In this document: positions 18,009 to 26,970 of the stretch, in pieces | Numbering within the stretch: the stretch's first letter is position 1 | Layout: each line of letters starts with the position of its first letter | Source of the DNA: Magnetococcales bacterium | Lineage (GTDB): Bacteria; Pseudomonadota; Magnetococcia; Magnetococcales; Magnetaquicoccaceae | Assembly (NCBI GenBank): GCA_015231915.1 | Contig: JADGAR010000009.1 | Coordinates: forward strand, 1-64,000 | Reading direction: 5' to 3' | DNA: 64,000 nt | Made by a program: the position numbers and the translations under genes | Notes under the pieces: model-generated | Seen by the model: the letters and a program-made list of their open reading frames with translations, nothing else | Told to the model about the DNA's origin: nothing | The model's database searches: none

Positions 18009-19646
18009 ATGCCAGCCACAGCCAACCATTGCCTTCCCGAGGCGGTTGTCATACCGTTTGCGGATGCATCGACCCTTCGACCCGTCTCTTGCCGCCACGC
18101 CATCATGACCCTCGCGCCTCCCCGCCCCGACGCCGAATTCCTGCAATGCACCCTGCTGGAGTCCCAAGGCCGGATGGAAGAGGCGTGGGCATTGTACCGG
18201 CACGCGCGGACACACGGAACGCTCTCCCCGGAGTTCGCCCTGTACGGGGCCACGATGCTGCCCGCCATACCCGCCTCCCTGGAGGAGATCGCCACATGGC
18301 GCAACCGTTTCCAGGAGGGCATCGCGGATCTGCAAACCCGGTTCCACCGCCTGGACCCCGCCACGCTGGCTACGGCCCGCTCCCTCTATTACTACCTGGC
18401 CTATCACAACCTCGACGATCGATCCCTCATCGAATCCCTCGGTCAGCTGTTCCGGGCCAAGGTCCCGGAACTGACCATGCGGACCACCCACCCCCCCACG
18501 CGCTTGCGGGCTGGCCAGCGACGCCTGCGCATCGGCTTTTTGTCGCAATTTTTTTATCATCATACCATTGGCAGACTCAATGAAGGTTTGATCCAACTGC
18601 TGGATCGCACCCGCTTCGAGTTGGTGCTGATCCATACGCCGCACTCCAAAAAGGACGCCTTCCGCGACCATCTGGACGCCCTGGCCGACAGGGTCATCCT
18701 CCTGCCCGAGGGGATCACGGAGCAACAGCGCGTTGTGGCCGCCGCCGAACTGGACATCCTCTACTACCCGGACATCGGCATGTCCATGGCCAGCTACTGG
18801 CTGACGTTCGCCCGTCTGGCCCCCGTGCAGGCCATGAGTTGGGGCCATCCGGAGACCACGGGGGTGGACACCATGGATTATTTCGTCTCCTCTGCCCTGA
18901 TCGAACCGGAGGGAGCGGACGAACGGTACCGCGAGCGTCTGATTCGTCTGCATCGCCTGCCGTGCTGCTACCTGTGGCCGGTGGTGCCGGGCGCGATTCC
19001 GGATCGTTCGGCATATGGGCTGCCGACCAGCGGACACCTGTACGGCTGTCCGCAATCCCTCTACAAACTGCATCCGGAATTCGACGCCGTGCTGGCCGAG
19101 ATTGTCCGGGAAGATCCCACAGGCCATATCGTGCTGGTGGCCGCAGACAATCCGATCTGGCAGGATGCCTTGCGGGCACGCTGGAACGCCCGCCATCCCG
19201 GACTGGCGCAACGGGTCCTCTTCCTGCCCCGCATGACCCGTACCCGGTTCATCGGCCTGATGGCCAACATGGACGTGCTGCTGGATCCGATCCATTTCGG
19301 CAGCGGCAACACCTTCTACGAGGCGATGGCGATCGGCACGCCGGTGATCACCTGGCCCGGAGAGTTCATGCGCTGCCGGATCGTTGCCGGCGGGTATCGG
19401 CAGATGGGGATGACGGATCCTCCGGTGGCCAACAGGGTGGCCGAATACGCCGCCCTGGCGCTCTCGTTCGCCCAGGACAAGCCACGGCGACGGGCGTTCC
19501 AGCGGGAGTTGGCGGAAAAACGGGCCGCGTTGTTCGTCGATGCGGGCATGGTCCGGGAGTTCGAGACCTTCCTGACCTCGGCGGTGGCGGCTGCCATGCG
19601 TGGCGGAAAGCTGCCCGGAGGGTGGCAACCGCCACGCGGGGGATGA
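18009..19646 (+). CDS. Divergent GT41-like (O-GlcNAc-transferase-like) glycosyltransferase
   Basis: The 545-residue protein has only a short TPR-like N-terminus and a distant GT41 core. RLRIGFLSQFFYHHTIGRL (about 175) corresponds to the GYLSGDFRxHPV motif of the OGT units, with a His at the matching place. CPQSLYKLHPEFD (about 345) corresponds to the FCSFNxxxKFxP motif with its Lys. GSGNTFYEAMAIGTPVIT (about 430) corresponds to the SHxTGxDALWxGVP motif. It may therefore use a nucleotide sugar, possibly on a different target. It is divergent from the OGT operon. The first ATG (18009) lacks a ribosome site; Met33 (18105) is an alternative start. The stop overlaps rsmJ as ATGA. Confidence 0.7.
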   Translation: MPATANHCLPEAVVIPFADASTLRPVSCRHAIMTLAPPRPDAEFLQCTLLESQGRMEEAWALYRHARTHGTLSPEFALYGATMLPAIPASLEEIATWRNRFQEGIADLQTRFHRLDPATLATARSLYYYLAYHNLDDRSLIESLGQLFRAKVPELTMRTTHPPTRLRAGQRRLRIGFLSQFFYHHTIGRLNEGLIQLLDRTRFELVLIHTPHSKKDAFRDHLDALADRVILLPEGITEQQRVVAAAELDILYYPDIGMSMASYWLTFARLAPVQAMSWGHPETTGVDTMDYFVSSALIEPEGADERYRERLIRLHRLPCCYLWPVVPGAIPDRSAYGLPTSGHLYGCPQSLYKLHPEFDAVLAEIVREDPTGHIVLVAADNPIWQDALRARWNARHPGLAQRVLFLPRMTRTRFIGLMANMDVLLDPIHFGSGNTFYEAMAIGTPVITWPGEFMRCRIVAGGYRQMGMTDPPVANRVAEYAALALSFAQDKPRRRAFQRELAEKRAALFVDAGMVREFETFLTSAVAAAMRGGKLPGGWQPPRGG

Positions 19647-20416
19647 ACGCTGCCCTGGTGGTCTCCTCGCCCGACGCCGGGATGCGTTCGGAGGCACAAC
19701 GCCTGGCAGAACGGCTGAGCCTGCCGATGCTGGAATGGGAACAGACCGAAGATCGCCTGGTGCTGGCGCTGACCGGGGAGCGTCTGGCGTTGCTGGCCCG
19801 GCAGCGGGGTCGCGGCCAGCCGGTGGCAGTGGATTTTTCCCCGGAAATCGCTGCCGCGCGACGCCAGGAGGGATTGCGTCAGACCCTGGCGCGGGCGGCG
19901 GGTTTGAAGAGCGGCGGGGTGCGCCCGGTCGTTCTGGACATGACGCCGGGCCTGGGACGGGATGCCTTCGTGCTGGCGGCCCTGGGGTGCGAAGTGCTGA
20001 TGGTGGAGCGCTCGCCGGTGGTGGCGGCGCTGCTGGAGGACGGATTGCGCCGGGCGGCCATGCTGCCGGAGGCCTCCCGTCTGCGCCTGATGCAGGGGGA
20101 GGCCGTGGCGTTCCTGAACCACCTGCCCGCCGGAGGACACCCCTGTCAGGTGATCTACCTGGACCCCATGCACCCGGAGCGGGAGAAGAGCGCTTTGGTG
20201 AAAAAGGAGATGCGGCTGCTGCGGGCGGTGGTGGGCGATGACCCGGACGCCGAAGAACTGGCGCAAGCCGCCTTGCGGCATGGCCAGGCGCGGGTGGTGA
20301 TCAAGCGCCCCCGCCTCGCCCCGCCCCTGGGAGCGCAGCCACAACGGGTTGTCATGGGGCAGAGCGTGCGCTATGATATTTATTTTTCGAAAAACCAGGA
20401 CCCCACCCCGCCATGA
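19643..20416 (+). CDS. rsmJ: 16S rRNA (guanine-1516-N2)-methyltransferase
   Basis: RsmJ methylates G1516 of 16S rRNA using S-adenosylmethionine. The 257-residue product matches the family in length and order: an N-terminal segment with VDFSPEIAAARR, the SAM-binding stretch VLDMTPGLGRDAFVLAALG (about 94-112), the acidic VERSP turn and the catalytic YLDPMHPER motif (about 172), then a C-terminal KRPRLAPPL. The ATG overlaps the preceding glycosyltransferase stop, and its own stop overlaps the hrpA start, both as ATGA, so the three genes are coupled. The family is best known from gammaproteobacteria. No anomaly was seen. Confidence 0.9.
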   Translation: MNAALVVSSPDAGMRSEAQRLAERLSLPMLEWEQTEDRLVLALTGERLALLARQRGRGQPVAVDFSPEIAAARRQEGLRQTLARAAGLKSGGVRPVVLDMTPGLGRDAFVLAALGCEVLMVERSPVVAALLEDGLRRAAMLPEASRLRLMQGEAVAFLNHLPAGGHPCQVIYLDPMHPEREKSALVKKEMRLLRAVVGDDPDAEELAQAALRHGQARVVIKRPRLAPPLGAQPQRVVMGQSVRYDIYFSKNQDPTPP

Positions 20417-23400
20417 AACGCCTCGCCCAGCGCATCGGTCGCTGCATGACCCGTGATCGCGCCCCCCTGCTGGCCCGCTGGCGGGCCTGGCACCGGCAGC
20501 ATCCGGAACAACCCCCGGACCCCGCCCTCGAGGAGGCCATCGCCCGCTCCCTGGCCATTCGCGCGCAACGGGAAGCCTCGTTTCCGGCCCGCGACTATCC
20601 GGCTTTTTTGCCAGTCGCCGAACAACGCGAGGCGATTCAACAGGCCATCCGCGCACACCCGGTGGTGATCGTCTGCGGCGAGACCGGCTCCGGCAAGACC
20701 ACCCAGTTGCCCAAGATCTGCCTGGATCTGGGCCTGGGGGCCGCCGGCATGATCGGCGTGACCCAGCCGCGCCGCATCGCCGCCCGCGCCATCGCCGAAT
20801 TCCTGCGTAACGATCTGCACACCGGGGAGAGCCGTCTGGTGGGTCACAAGATCCGCTTCAACGACCACACCAGCCCGGACACCCTGATCAAGGTCATGAC
20901 CGACGGTATTCTGCTCACCGAGTTGCAAGGGGATCCGCTGTTGACCCGCTACGAGGCGCTCCTGGTGGACGAGGCCCACGAACGCAGCCTGAACATCGAT
21001 TTTCTCCTCGGCGCGCTCAGGCGGATCGGGGAGCGCCGCCGGGAACTCAAAATCATCATCAGCTCCGCCACCCTGGACGCGGAGAAGTTCTCCCGCCATT
21101 TCGGCAATGCGCCGATCATCGAGGTGTCGGGACGCACCTATCCGGTGCAGACCCGCTACCGCCCCATCCTGGTGGAAACGGAGGAGGAGAGCGAGCGGGA
21201 AGAGGCCGAGGAGACCAGCCTGGAATCGGCCATCGTCGAGGCGGTGAACGAACTGTCCCTGCCGGGGATGCACGGGGACATCCTGATTTTTCTCCCCAGC
21301 GAACACCTGATCCGGGAGATCGGCGAACGGTTGCGCAACGAGGTGGGACCGGGAACGGAGATCCTGCCGCTCTTCGCCCGGCTCTCCGGGAGCGAACAGC
21401 AGCGCATCTTTCAGCCTGGGGTGCCCCGGCGGATCATCTTGGCCACCAACGTGGCGGAGACCTCGATCACCGTGCCTCGCGTGCATTACGTCATCGACTC
21501 CGGGCTGGTGCGCATCAGCCGGGTCAGCGACCGGATGCGGGTGCAGCGCCTGCCGGTGGAGAAGTGTTCCCGCGCTGCGGCGGATCAACGCCAGGGACGC
21601 TGCGGTCGGCTGGCGGACGGCATCTGCATCCGGCTCTACTCCGAGGAGGATTACCAGGCGCGCCCCCGCTTTACCGACCCGGAGATCCTGCGCACCTCGC
21701 TGGATGCGGTGATTTTGCAGATGAAGGCCATGCGGCTGGGCGAAATCGACCAGTTTCCCTTCGTGGACCCCCCGACCCCGCAGGCGATTCGCCACGGCAC
21801 CCGCTTTCTGGAGGAGTTGGGGGCGCTGTCCCTGGAAGGACGGATCACCGACGTGGGCAAAAAACTGGCCCGCCTGCCCCTGCCGCCCCGGCTGGGACGC
21901 ATCCTGCTGGAGGGCGGCAGCCAAAGCCGCCTGAGCGAAATCCTGGTCCTGGTGGCGGCCATGACCATTCCCGACCCCCGCGAGGAGCCGCTGGAACGAC
22001 GCGAGACGGCCCGTCAGGCCCATGCCCGCTTCAAGGATGGCCACTCCGATTTCATTGGCCTGCTGAATCTCTGGGCCTTCGTCCAACAGGGACGGATCGA
22101 CCATCCCACCGGCAACGGCTTCCGGCGTTTTCTCAAGGAGAATTATCTCTCCAGAGCGCGGGTGCGGGAGTGGCTGGAGATCCACGAGCAACTGCTGGAG
22201 ATGGCGCAAGAGATGGGGATGCGGCCAAACGAGGTCCCGTCGGGCTACGAGGAGATCCATCGGGCGCTGCTGCCCGGTCTGCTGGGCAACGCCGGCTGCA
22301 AGAGCGAATTGAAGGAGTTTCTCGGTGCGCGGGACAGCCGTTTTGCCATCCACCCCGGCTCGGCCCTGCACCGCAAACCCCCGGCCTGGATCATCGCCGG
22401 CGAACTGGTGGAGACCTCGCGCCTCTACGCCCGGCTGTGCGCCCGCATCGAACCGGAATGGCTGGAGGCCGCCGCCGGCCCCTTGTGCCGCCGGAGCTAC
22501 GCCCATGCCGCCTGGGACCGTCAGGCCGGCCAGGTGACGGCCCGGGAGCGCGTCACCCTGTTCGGTCTGCCGCTGATCCTCGACCGCAAGGTCCATTACG
22601 GCCCGATCAACCCGGCGGAGTCCCGCCGGATTTTCATCCAGGCGGCCCTGGTGGAGGGGGAGTTCAACTCCTCGGCGCTCTTTTTCGTACACAATCAGGG
22701 CATGATCGCCGAGGTGCGCGAGTTGGAACACAAGTCCCGACGCCGCAACCTGCTGACCGATGACGGGGTACGCTTCGCCTTTTACGATGCCGTGGTCCCG
22801 GAGCACATCCACTCCGCGCGTCATTTTCACGAATGGTACTCCAGGGCGCGCAAGCAGGATCCCCGCATCCTGCACTTCACCTGGGAACAGGTGATGCGGG
22901 ACGCGGACGGCGGGGTGAGCGGAGAGCAGTTTCCAGGCCATCTGCTCATCGACGGTCACGAGCTGGCCCTGGAGTACACCTTCGATCCGGGGGGAAACAA
23001 CGACGGGGTGAACGCGCGCATCCCCATGCCGATCCTGAATCGCCTGACACCCCAGCCCTTCGAGTGGCTGGTGCCAGGGATGCTGGGCGACCGGATCCTG
23101 GCCATGCTCAAGAGCCTGCCCAAGACCCTGCGCCGCCCCCTGGTCCCCCTGCCCCAGACCGTGGAGTGGTGCCAGGGCAACTTGACCTTCCGCCAAGGAT
23201 CGCTGAAGCTGGCCCTGATCAAGTTGCTCAAGGCCAAGACCGGCCTGGAGTTTCCCCTGGACAGCATGCCGGAATCGGCCCTGGACGACCATCTGCGCAT
23301 GAATTTCCTGGTGATCGACGAGGTGACCGACCGGGTGCTGGGGCGTGGGCGAGACCTGGAAGCGTTGAAGAGCACGCTTGGCCAGGATGCCAGGGAACGG

Positions 23401-24312
23401 TTTCGCAAGGTGGCGAGTGGCGCCTGGGAGCGCAAGGGGATGCTGCGCTGGGAGTGCGGCTCCCTGCCGGAGCGGGTCGCCCTGGATGCCGACGGACGCA
23501 CCCTGTACGCCACGCCGGTTTTGCAGGACGATGGCATGACGGTCTCCCTGCGGCTGCAAGACGACCCGGACCTGGCCCTGGAGACCCATCGCCGGGGGGT
23601 GAACCGGCTGTTCATGCTGCAACTGCCGGGGATGATCCAGTTGATCAAGCGCAAATGTGTCTTTTCCCGCGAGGAGAATCTGTTGTTTCTCTCCTTGTGC
23701 CTGAACAAGGGGGATCCGCCTCTTTCCCTGGCGGAGCAACTGTTGCAGCGGGCGACGGCCAACCGCTTTCTGCCTCCGGACCAGGAACCGGTGCGTGATG
23801 ACGCCACGTTTCAGGCCCGTCTGCAAGCCGGGCGCGGCGGACTGGTGGCCGAGGCGGAAGCGCTCTTTGCCCAGACACGGCGTATTCTGGAAACCTACGG
23901 ACAAATCCACCGCATCCTGATCCGCACCCAGCAGCCGCCGACCTTGCAGGGGGCGCTCCAGGATGTGAACGAGCAACTCTCCCATCTGCTGCCGCCGGAG
24001 TTCCTGCTGGCCACGCCGGATCCCTGGCTGGGGCATCTGCCGCGTTTTTTGCAGGCGATCCGGTTGCGGCTGGACCGCTGCGCCCGCGACCCCCTCAAGG
24101 ACACCCGCAAGACCGCCGAGTTGCGTCCCTTTTTGCTGGAGTATCGCCAAAGGGCGCAACGTCACGCCAGGGAGCGCCTGATCGACCCGGAATTGACGCT
24201 GTTGCGCTGGATGCTGGAGGAGTTCCGGGTCTCCCAGTTCGCCCAGGAGCTGAAAACCTCCCTGCCCGTCTCCCCCCAGCGGCTGGCGGCGCAGTTGCAA
24301 AGGGCGCTTTGA
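20413..24312 (+). CDS. hrpA: DEAH-box ATP-dependent RNA helicase HrpA
   Basis: HrpA is a large DEAH/RHA helicase acting on RNA and on stalled ribosomes. At 1,299 residues it is almost exactly the length of the E. coli protein, and it is collinear. Visible motifs are GETGSGKTT (about 90, Walker A), TQPRRIAAR, DEAHERSLNIDF (about 186), SSATLDAEKFS, FLPSEHLIREI, ATNVAETSITVP and the QRQGRCGR motif VI. The helicase-associated domains and the long C-terminal region (DUF3418-type) follow. The start is fixed by the ATGA overlap with rsmJ. No terminator hairpin is obvious in the 222 bases after its stop, which hold a promoter for the next gene. Confidence 0.95.
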   Translation: MKRLAQRIGRCMTRDRAPLLARWRAWHRQHPEQPPDPALEEAIARSLAIRAQREASFPARDYPAFLPVAEQREAIQQAIRAHPVVIVCGETGSGKTTQLPKICLDLGLGAAGMIGVTQPRRIAARAIAEFLRNDLHTGESRLVGHKIRFNDHTSPDTLIKVMTDGILLTELQGDPLLTRYEALLVDEAHERSLNIDFLLGALRRIGERRRELKIIISSATLDAEKFSRHFGNAPIIEVSGRTYPVQTRYRPILVETEEESEREEAEETSLESAIVEAVNELSLPGMHGDILIFLPSEHLIREIGERLRNEVGPGTEILPLFARLSGSEQQRIFQPGVPRRIILATNVAETSITVPRVHYVIDSGLVRISRVSDRMRVQRLPVEKCSRAAADQRQGRCGRLADGICIRLYSEEDYQARPRFTDPEILRTSLDAVILQMKAMRLGEIDQFPFVDPPTPQAIRHGTRFLEELGALSLEGRITDVGKKLARLPLPPRLGRILLEGGSQSRLSEILVLVAAMTIPDPREEPLERRETARQAHARFKDGHSDFIGLLNLWAFVQQGRIDHPTGNGFRRFLKENYLSRARVREWLEIHEQLLEMAQEMGMRPNEVPSGYEEIHRALLPGLLGNAGCKSELKEFLGARDSRFAIHPGSALHRKPPAWIIAGELVETSRLYARLCARIEPEWLEAAAGPLCRRSYAHAAWDRQAGQVTARERVTLFGLPLILDRKVHYGPINPAESRRIFIQAALVEGEFNSSALFFVHNQGMIAEVRELEHKSRRRNLLTDDGVRFAFYDAVVPEHIHSARHFHEWYSRARKQDPRILHFTWEQVMRDADGGVSGEQFPGHLLIDGHELALEYTFDPGGNNDGVNARIPMPILNRLTPQPFEWLVPGMLGDRILAMLKSLPKTLRRPLVPLPQTVEWCQGNLTFRQGSLKLALIKLLKAKTGLEFPLDSMPESALDDHLRMNFLVIDEVTDRVLGRGRDLEALKSTLGQDARERFRKVASGAWERKGMLRWECGSLPERVALDADGRTLYATPVLQDDGMTVSLRLQDDPDLALETHRRGVNRLFMLQLPGMIQLIKRKCVFSREENLLFLSLCLNKGDPPLSLAEQLLQRATANRFLPPDQEPVRDDATFQARLQAGRGGLVAEAEALFAQTRRILETYGQIHRILIRTQQPPTLQGALQDVNEQLSHLLPPEFLLATPDPWLGHLPRFLQAIRLRLDRCARDPLKDTRKTAELRPFLLEYRQRAQRHARERLIDPELTLLRWMLEEFRVSQFAQELKTSLPVSPQRLAAQLQRAL

Positions 24313-24458
24313 GTTTCCGTCCCAGAAAGCCAGCAGCAAATTTATCGTTTGCATATTCATTGTTAGTAACGTATCATTCATAATCAGATCGCCTCAAATC
24401 GACGGTTTCTGTAATCCGATGTAGCCGACATGCGGGTTCGTTGCATTGAAAAAACGCC

Positions 24459-24487
24459 TTGCACTGACACCACAAAAACTGTATACT
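24459..24487 (+). promoter_or_regulatory. Strong sigma70-type promoter ahead of the two unrecognised genes
   Basis: TTGCAC (24459-24464) and TATACT (24482-24487) are separated by exactly 17 bases, matching the consensus hexamers at 4 of 6 and 5 of 6 positions. Transcription would begin near 24494, about 40 bases before the ATG at 24535. The rest of the 222-base gap after hrpA (24313-24458) is AT-rich and shows no gene, hairpin or repeat that I can support. Confidence 0.6.
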
Positions 24488-24534
24488 GCCATGATTTGAT
24501 ATGGAAACCTTAGGCTATGTGTTAAGAGAAAAGC

Positions 24535-25485
24535 ATGGGCATAACGATTTTGAAGCGATTCTGGACCCGAAAGGGATTGGAAACTCCCATCGCGGAACTG
24601 CTTGGCGGCATCGAGAACCCCCAGACTCCCAAACACTTCTACGATTCGGATCGATTTGGACCGATCAACGCCTACAGCCTGGACGACGACCACTACAAAT
24701 GGGGAGATCTTTTTCAGGCATACAAGGACATAACCGGCTCCGAGAAAACGCTGACCCAGGAGGAAGTCAAGGCAGCCGGTGATGTCATTCCCATGAACCG
24801 TTGGATTTACTACCCCAACCGCAACATCCGCCGCCTTGGTCCCTACTCCAGGAGCGTACTGAGCCTTGCCGGACAGTTTTGCGTTCTCGGTTCTGGAGCG
24901 CTCTCACTCCTTGGCAGCCGAGGCAACCGCTATGCCGATGACATCGAACGATTCATTTTGAGCGGGCGTCCCCTCCTGGTCTTCTGTTCGCCACGCATCA
25001 TGGTAGACGCCTACACAAAGCGCAACCCGACCCTGGATCAGGTTTTTCACGTCTTTGGTCGCGCCCTGGCCAGAGGCGCGAACCTCTTTTTCCTCATAGG
25101 CAGGAATCGACTGGCCCTCCATTGCCGCATCACCGAGGATCTGGTGGTATTTGAAAGCAAGCACGCCGAGTATACCACCATTCGCGACGAGCACCGCGTG
25201 CGCTCCGTGGAGATGTCGCGCGCCATGATACACAGCCTTACAGACCTGCAAACAAACCAAGATTTTTTCAGACGTATCACCAATTACGAACAACTTGAGG
25301 CCACGGCACGAGAATTCGGCGGCGGTTTTCTGTCCGAACCCGAAATCTTCATGCGCACTCATTTCGCTGACCGGTTTCACATGGGCGTACCCAAGCAGGA
25401 CAGTGGACCCATCTACGATCTCGACACCAACTGGGATCAGGAACTCCTCGACGCCAGTCAAATCCGCCAAGTACCAGTGGACTGA
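24535..25485 (+). CDS. Protein of unknown function (316 residues)
   Basis: I do not recognise this protein. It is soluble, with no signal peptide; the only hydrophobic stretch (about 103-122, SRSVLSLAGQFCVLGSGALS) is too polar to be a confident membrane segment. Mixed alpha/beta character is suggested by segments such as GRPLLVFCSPRIMV and GANLFFLIGRNRLALHC. The start follows a weak AGAGA site and sits about 40 bases after a good promoter. Base composition is lower in GC than the flanking housekeeping genes but ordinary in codon spread. It is followed after 56 bases by the AT-rich gene at 25542, and the two may be a cargo pair. A plausible real gene, function unassigned. Confidence 0.6.
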   Translation: MGITILKRFWTRKGLETPIAELLGGIENPQTPKHFYDSDRFGPINAYSLDDDHYKWGDLFQAYKDITGSEKTLTQEEVKAAGDVIPMNRWIYYPNRNIRRLGPYSRSVLSLAGQFCVLGSGALSLLGSRGNRYADDIERFILSGRPLLVFCSPRIMVDAYTKRNPTLDQVFHVFGRALARGANLFFLIGRNRLALHCRITEDLVVFESKHAEYTTIRDEHRVRSVEMSRAMIHSLTDLQTNQDFFRRITNYEQLEATAREFGGGFLSEPEIFMRTHFADRFHMGVPKQDSGPIYDLDTNWDQELLDASQIRQVPVD

Positions 25486-25541
25486 TTCTCCTCGAAAGTC
25501 TCCTCTCCACATCCGAAACCACCTGCGAAACGCTTATTATT

Positions 25542-26906
25542 ATGAATCATATCGAACTTGCCGCGCTGAGTCACATACGCAGCTTAGAGACGGGATCACT
25601 AACTATTCTAATCAAAGAATGCAATAATATTAATGCAACAAACCCGATACAGCACAAACATAACAACACAAGCATCATGCTTCCCTACTTGCTAACGGGA
25701 CATGCTCTCTTGACATCAAGATATATGAAAAAATTCATAACAACAAACAAAGAGACCGGCATCCACTCCATTGCCCATTTGGTACGAGAAACTGCCATCA
25801 AAAACGGTCATCAACGTCTGCAATTCAAAAAGATGGATGATCGATACCTTTCCAGGCTCGTCAATATTGGTAATGACTTAGCGTTATCAATAACCCATAC
25901 ATTAGGATCTTCCGCATTCACATCACCAACCCGGTGCGCATTCCTGTTTCATGAAGTATGGGCGGTAGTTGGTGGATTGCGTTATGGAGAAGCGGGCGTA
26001 TTGGCCAAAAGATTGAACTGGATTAATGAAAACCAAAGATATTTCGAAATTGATACGGGGAGCTATCCGCTCACAAAAAAAATACCAGAGAGAAAGCCAT
26101 TTTACGCGTGCCGGTTCCAAACGATCCAGAATTTGGCGGAAACTTATCTTGGCAACACACTGACAGATCATAAAGAGACCCCCCAACCCCTCAAAGAGCA
26201 AGTTGCCCGACTTCGCGGCTTTCTTGAAAACTGCAGAGACATTCACTCTCCTTTGCCACCCAACCGGCATGGAGCATACACCTCTGAAGTTGAGCCGCAA
26301 TTCGCGCCATTTCCCTTCGTCGCATTCCATGCTCTACAGCACTGGGCCCAGGCTTTGCTTGCAGATACAGAACAACATAATTTAAAACACCAACAAACAA
26401 CATCTTACATTTTAATTGAAGCCATTATAGACCAAAACGTTGGAATATCACGTTATGGAATCGATTTTCTCACCGACAAATCTGCCTATGGTTGCGAATC
26501 TGGTACAAGAATAACTTTAGCAATTAATGCAATGCGCTTCGCAGCTGATATGGCCATTAAACTCAACCGCAGCCCAACCGATGTGTTTTTCGAACTCTGG
26601 GGTGGATTACAGCCATTTATGGATGAAGAAGTCATCAAAAATGATCCTGACAATATCATTTGTCGGTTTTACTTAGATATAGACAATCCGCCTTTCAATT
26701 TCCTTCCAAACAATAATAATAATATTTTTATACTGTTTTTCAAATGGTTAAAATATAACCACACACAAAATAAATTAAAGTTTTATAATCAACGTAACCC
26801 ACCACGCTCTTTCGGTCGCTTGCTTGCCAGGTGGCTGAAAAACCATCTGCCAAATTCCCTTTACCAACCGATCGGCTGGCTGTTCTCCCGGACAACAACA
26901 TATTAA
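25542..26906 (+). CDS. AT-rich protein of unknown function (454 residues), probably acquired
   Basis: I do not recognise this protein. It has no signal peptide or clear membrane helix. It is rich in Asn, Ile, Lys and His, including an NNNNNIFI run near residue 390, and its codons are strongly AT-ending compared with every neighbour. A central region contains the CRFQTIQNLAETYLGNTL and YILIEAIIDQNVGISRYG segments, of no family known to me. No ribosome site is evident before the ATG at 25542. The C-terminus (RSFGRLLARWLKNHLPNSL) is basic and looks amphipathic. The composition shift argues for horizontal transfer. No transposase, integrase or tRNA flanks it in view. It ends 64 bases from the convergent kinase gene. 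Confidence 0.55.
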   Translation: MNHIELAALSHIRSLETGSLTILIKECNNINATNPIQHKHNNTSIMLPYLLTGHALLTSRYMKKFITTNKETGIHSIAHLVRETAIKNGHQRLQFKKMDDRYLSRLVNIGNDLALSITHTLGSSAFTSPTRCAFLFHEVWAVVGGLRYGEAGVLAKRLNWINENQRYFEIDTGSYPLTKKIPERKPFYACRFQTIQNLAETYLGNTLTDHKETPQPLKEQVARLRGFLENCRDIHSPLPPNRHGAYTSEVEPQFAPFPFVAFHALQHWAQALLADTEQHNLKHQQTTSYILIEAIIDQNVGISRYGIDFLTDKSAYGCESGTRITLAINAMRFAADMAIKLNRSPTDVFFELWGGLQPFMDEEVIKNDPDNIICRFYLDIDNPPFNFLPNNNNNIFILFFKWLKYNHTQNKLKFYNQRNPPRSFGRLLARWLKNHLPNSLYQPIGWLFSRTTTY

Positions 26907-26970
26907 ACAAATACCCAACTGACGGACAAACCAGCTTCCTCTGCTTCGCGGCACAGTCGCAAAGAACGCT

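Noticed and set aside
20380-24381. Minus-strand open frame of about 1,330 codons opposite hrpA
   Set aside because: hrpA is full length with all helicase motifs. The antisense frame has no motif and shows the Gln/Gly/Leu-rich composition typical of antisense reading in GC-rich genes.
24313-26970. Mobile element ends around the AT-rich genes
   Set aside because: I found no transposase, integrase, terminal inverted repeats or target duplication; only base composition suggests transfer.
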